Assembly (NCBI RefSeq): GCF_964340395.1
Contig: NC_135553.1
Coordinates: 20,701,949-20,749,448 of the forward strand
Length of the DNA: 47,500 nucleotides
Reading direction: 5' to 3'
DNA from: Glandiceps talaboti
Lineage: Eukaryota > Hemichordata > Enteropneusta > Spengelidae
A model generated the notes under the pieces. It was not told the origin of the DNA. It was given only the letters and a program-made list of their open reading frames with translations, and ran no database searches. Both the position numbers and the translations under genes were made by a program. This document shows positions 46,122-47,500 of this stretch, in pieces (within the stretch, counting starts at the first letter, position 1; each line of letters starts with the position of its first letter).

Positions 46122-46883
46122 CTAAGGATTTAAGTTCAATATGGCTGTTGTGTTGAATTTTCCCTGGATGCTTTACTCTAGAAATGATCTTAATTGGTCA
46201 AAAATTGGGGTAAACTCATTTTCAATGTTCAGAAAGTCTTTTACACAAAGATGTTTCTTTCTTATCTAATATTCGCAGGAAGTCAAACTTATGTAAATTA
46301 TATGCTAATTTTGAGTGGTAAAATCTCAAGATTGTGGCTGGGAGTCATGTTTTTTTTTAGTTTCAGCACACCATTACATTATATTACCCTAGAAAAGTTG
46401 CCTTCCAACTTTAAATACGTACATGTCCGTTTTCTAGCACCATTTTCTGAAATCTGATCTACACTATGAGAAGCTTTACTTGTGATTAATTCAATCAACA
46501 ATGAATTCGCTTAATAAAGGCAAATTGTTTGACGAGCTCCCACGAAATACCCTTGTGCAATTATCTAATTACTTCACTATTGTATTAAAGTCATATAGGA
46601 AAGGTATACACAATATAAAAGGATTCAACATCGCGGCTGTATTGAATTTTTCCCATGATACATTCCTCGAAAAATGTATCTTACTAAGTCAAAAGGCCTT
46701 GTGAAGGCTTTATAAAAGTAATTTTACGCAAAGATGTTTCTTTCTATCAAATTTTTCCCCCAAAAGTCAAATTTATGCAAATGTATGCAAATTTGAGAGG
46801 GCAAGATCTCAAAATGTTGCTTGGAAGGCATGTTTTTTTTTGGATTCAGCACCATTAAATTACTCTAGAAAAGTTGCCGTCCA
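46122..46883. repeat. Diverged ~480 bp-period tandem duplication (unit C)
   Basis: Both copies present; the second ends AGAAAAGTTGCCGTCCA, one base different from A and B. Confidence 0.7.
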
Positions 46884-47119
46884 GGTTTTATCTTAAAATT
46901 CCTACTAGACCATTTCCCAGTGACTTTTTTTTCTGGAATTGGAAATACACTATATCGTCAATGCAGACAGTGATATTGGTAACTTTGTTCAAAATTTCAG
47001 TTATAATCGTGACATTTGTTTAAACTGCATGGAGAGAATACTACGGAAAAAATCCAACACCTACTTACCTGCATGTACGCCAGAAGTGACACCAGTAGCA
47101 CGTTTTCGGCGTTGGGTAT

Positions 47120-47500
47120 GTAATTGAATATGTGTTGACACCACCATCATTTTTCCCTATTGTTAGTAAATTTATTGTGTGTAACTTTAATGAATATTCT
47201 GACCATGCGCCCCTACATGTGGAATTGGCAGTCAGCTATTTGCATCCACAAGTAGAGAACAACGAACTCAGTACAGGGAAAGTTCGTGAAGTGTACCATT
47301 GGAACCCTAATCTTGCACCACGATGTCGTGATGCACTACGAGTGAATCTCGATAAAATTCACACTTCTTTCAATGAAACTGAGATTGTTTCACAAGCTAC
47401 CATGAATAGTAACGTTGATAATAATTTCACTAGTGTGCTGAGTGATGGAGTATTCACTCATTTCTGTAAATCCTATGCTACCCGATCTGGAACACCTAAT
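47120..47500 (+). pseudogene. CR1/jockey-like LINE pseudogene, unit C, cut by window end
   Basis: Only the endonuclease end (VIEYVL, YSDHAPLHVEL) and the following linker are inside the window. It has a few private substitutions (GTGTACCATTGGAACCC for GAGTACCATTGGATCCC). Confidence 0.8.

Overview
This window is animal nuclear DNA, most likely from an invertebrate. It is AT-rich and dense in microsatellites. It contains metazoan-type intron-bearing and intronless genes with TATA boxes, a GT14 core-2-type glycosyltransferase, a decayed CR1/jockey-like LINE and hAT-type DNA transposons. I cannot fix the phylum from sequence alone.

Layout. Positions 1-6356 are a unique left flank. It holds (CT)n and (TACA)n tracts, one minus-strand first exon encoding a signal peptide, a 1.78 kb inverted-repeat transposon with GCGAAGC-rich subterminal arms, a small MITE-like element, and a broken fragment resembling a Crypton/KIAA1958-type N-terminus. 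The rest is a tandem array of a ~13.1-13.5 kb unit: unit A (6447-19009), unit B (19953-36072, enlarged by a hAT insertion) and unit C (37033-47500, cut by the window end). All unit junctions seen lie inside (TACA)n microsatellite, so that microsatellite is the likely duplication substrate.

Content of each unit, left to right: a CTCF-like 14-mer (intact in B and C, mutated in A); a 472-residue intronless GCNT-like gene on the minus strand with its own TATA box; three diverged members (I, II, III) of one non-autonomous repeat family, the first carrying a telomere-like CCCTAA tract; a minus-strand LINE C-terminal fragment; a near-perfect palindrome beside (TA)n and (TG)n tracts; a 236 bp MITE with an 8 bp target duplication; a ~480 bp internal tandem duplication; a plus-strand LINE pseudogene (endonuclease end plus reverse transcriptase, several frameshifts); and a diverged 212 bp tandem duplication. 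Unit B alone also carries a complete 3,953 bp hAT element whose transposase reads through as 754 residues once four GT-AG introns are removed.

How it works together. The only host genes supported are the three GCNT paralogues and the secreted-protein exon. The paralogues look intact and each keeps a promoter, so the array probably raises dosage or diversifies O-glycan branching. In copy B, 9 of 21 differences from copy A fall in 36 residues of the part expected to shape the acceptor site. The other sequence is mobile or repetitive and mostly predates the duplication, because it is shared at the same places in the units. The hAT insertion is the clear later event.
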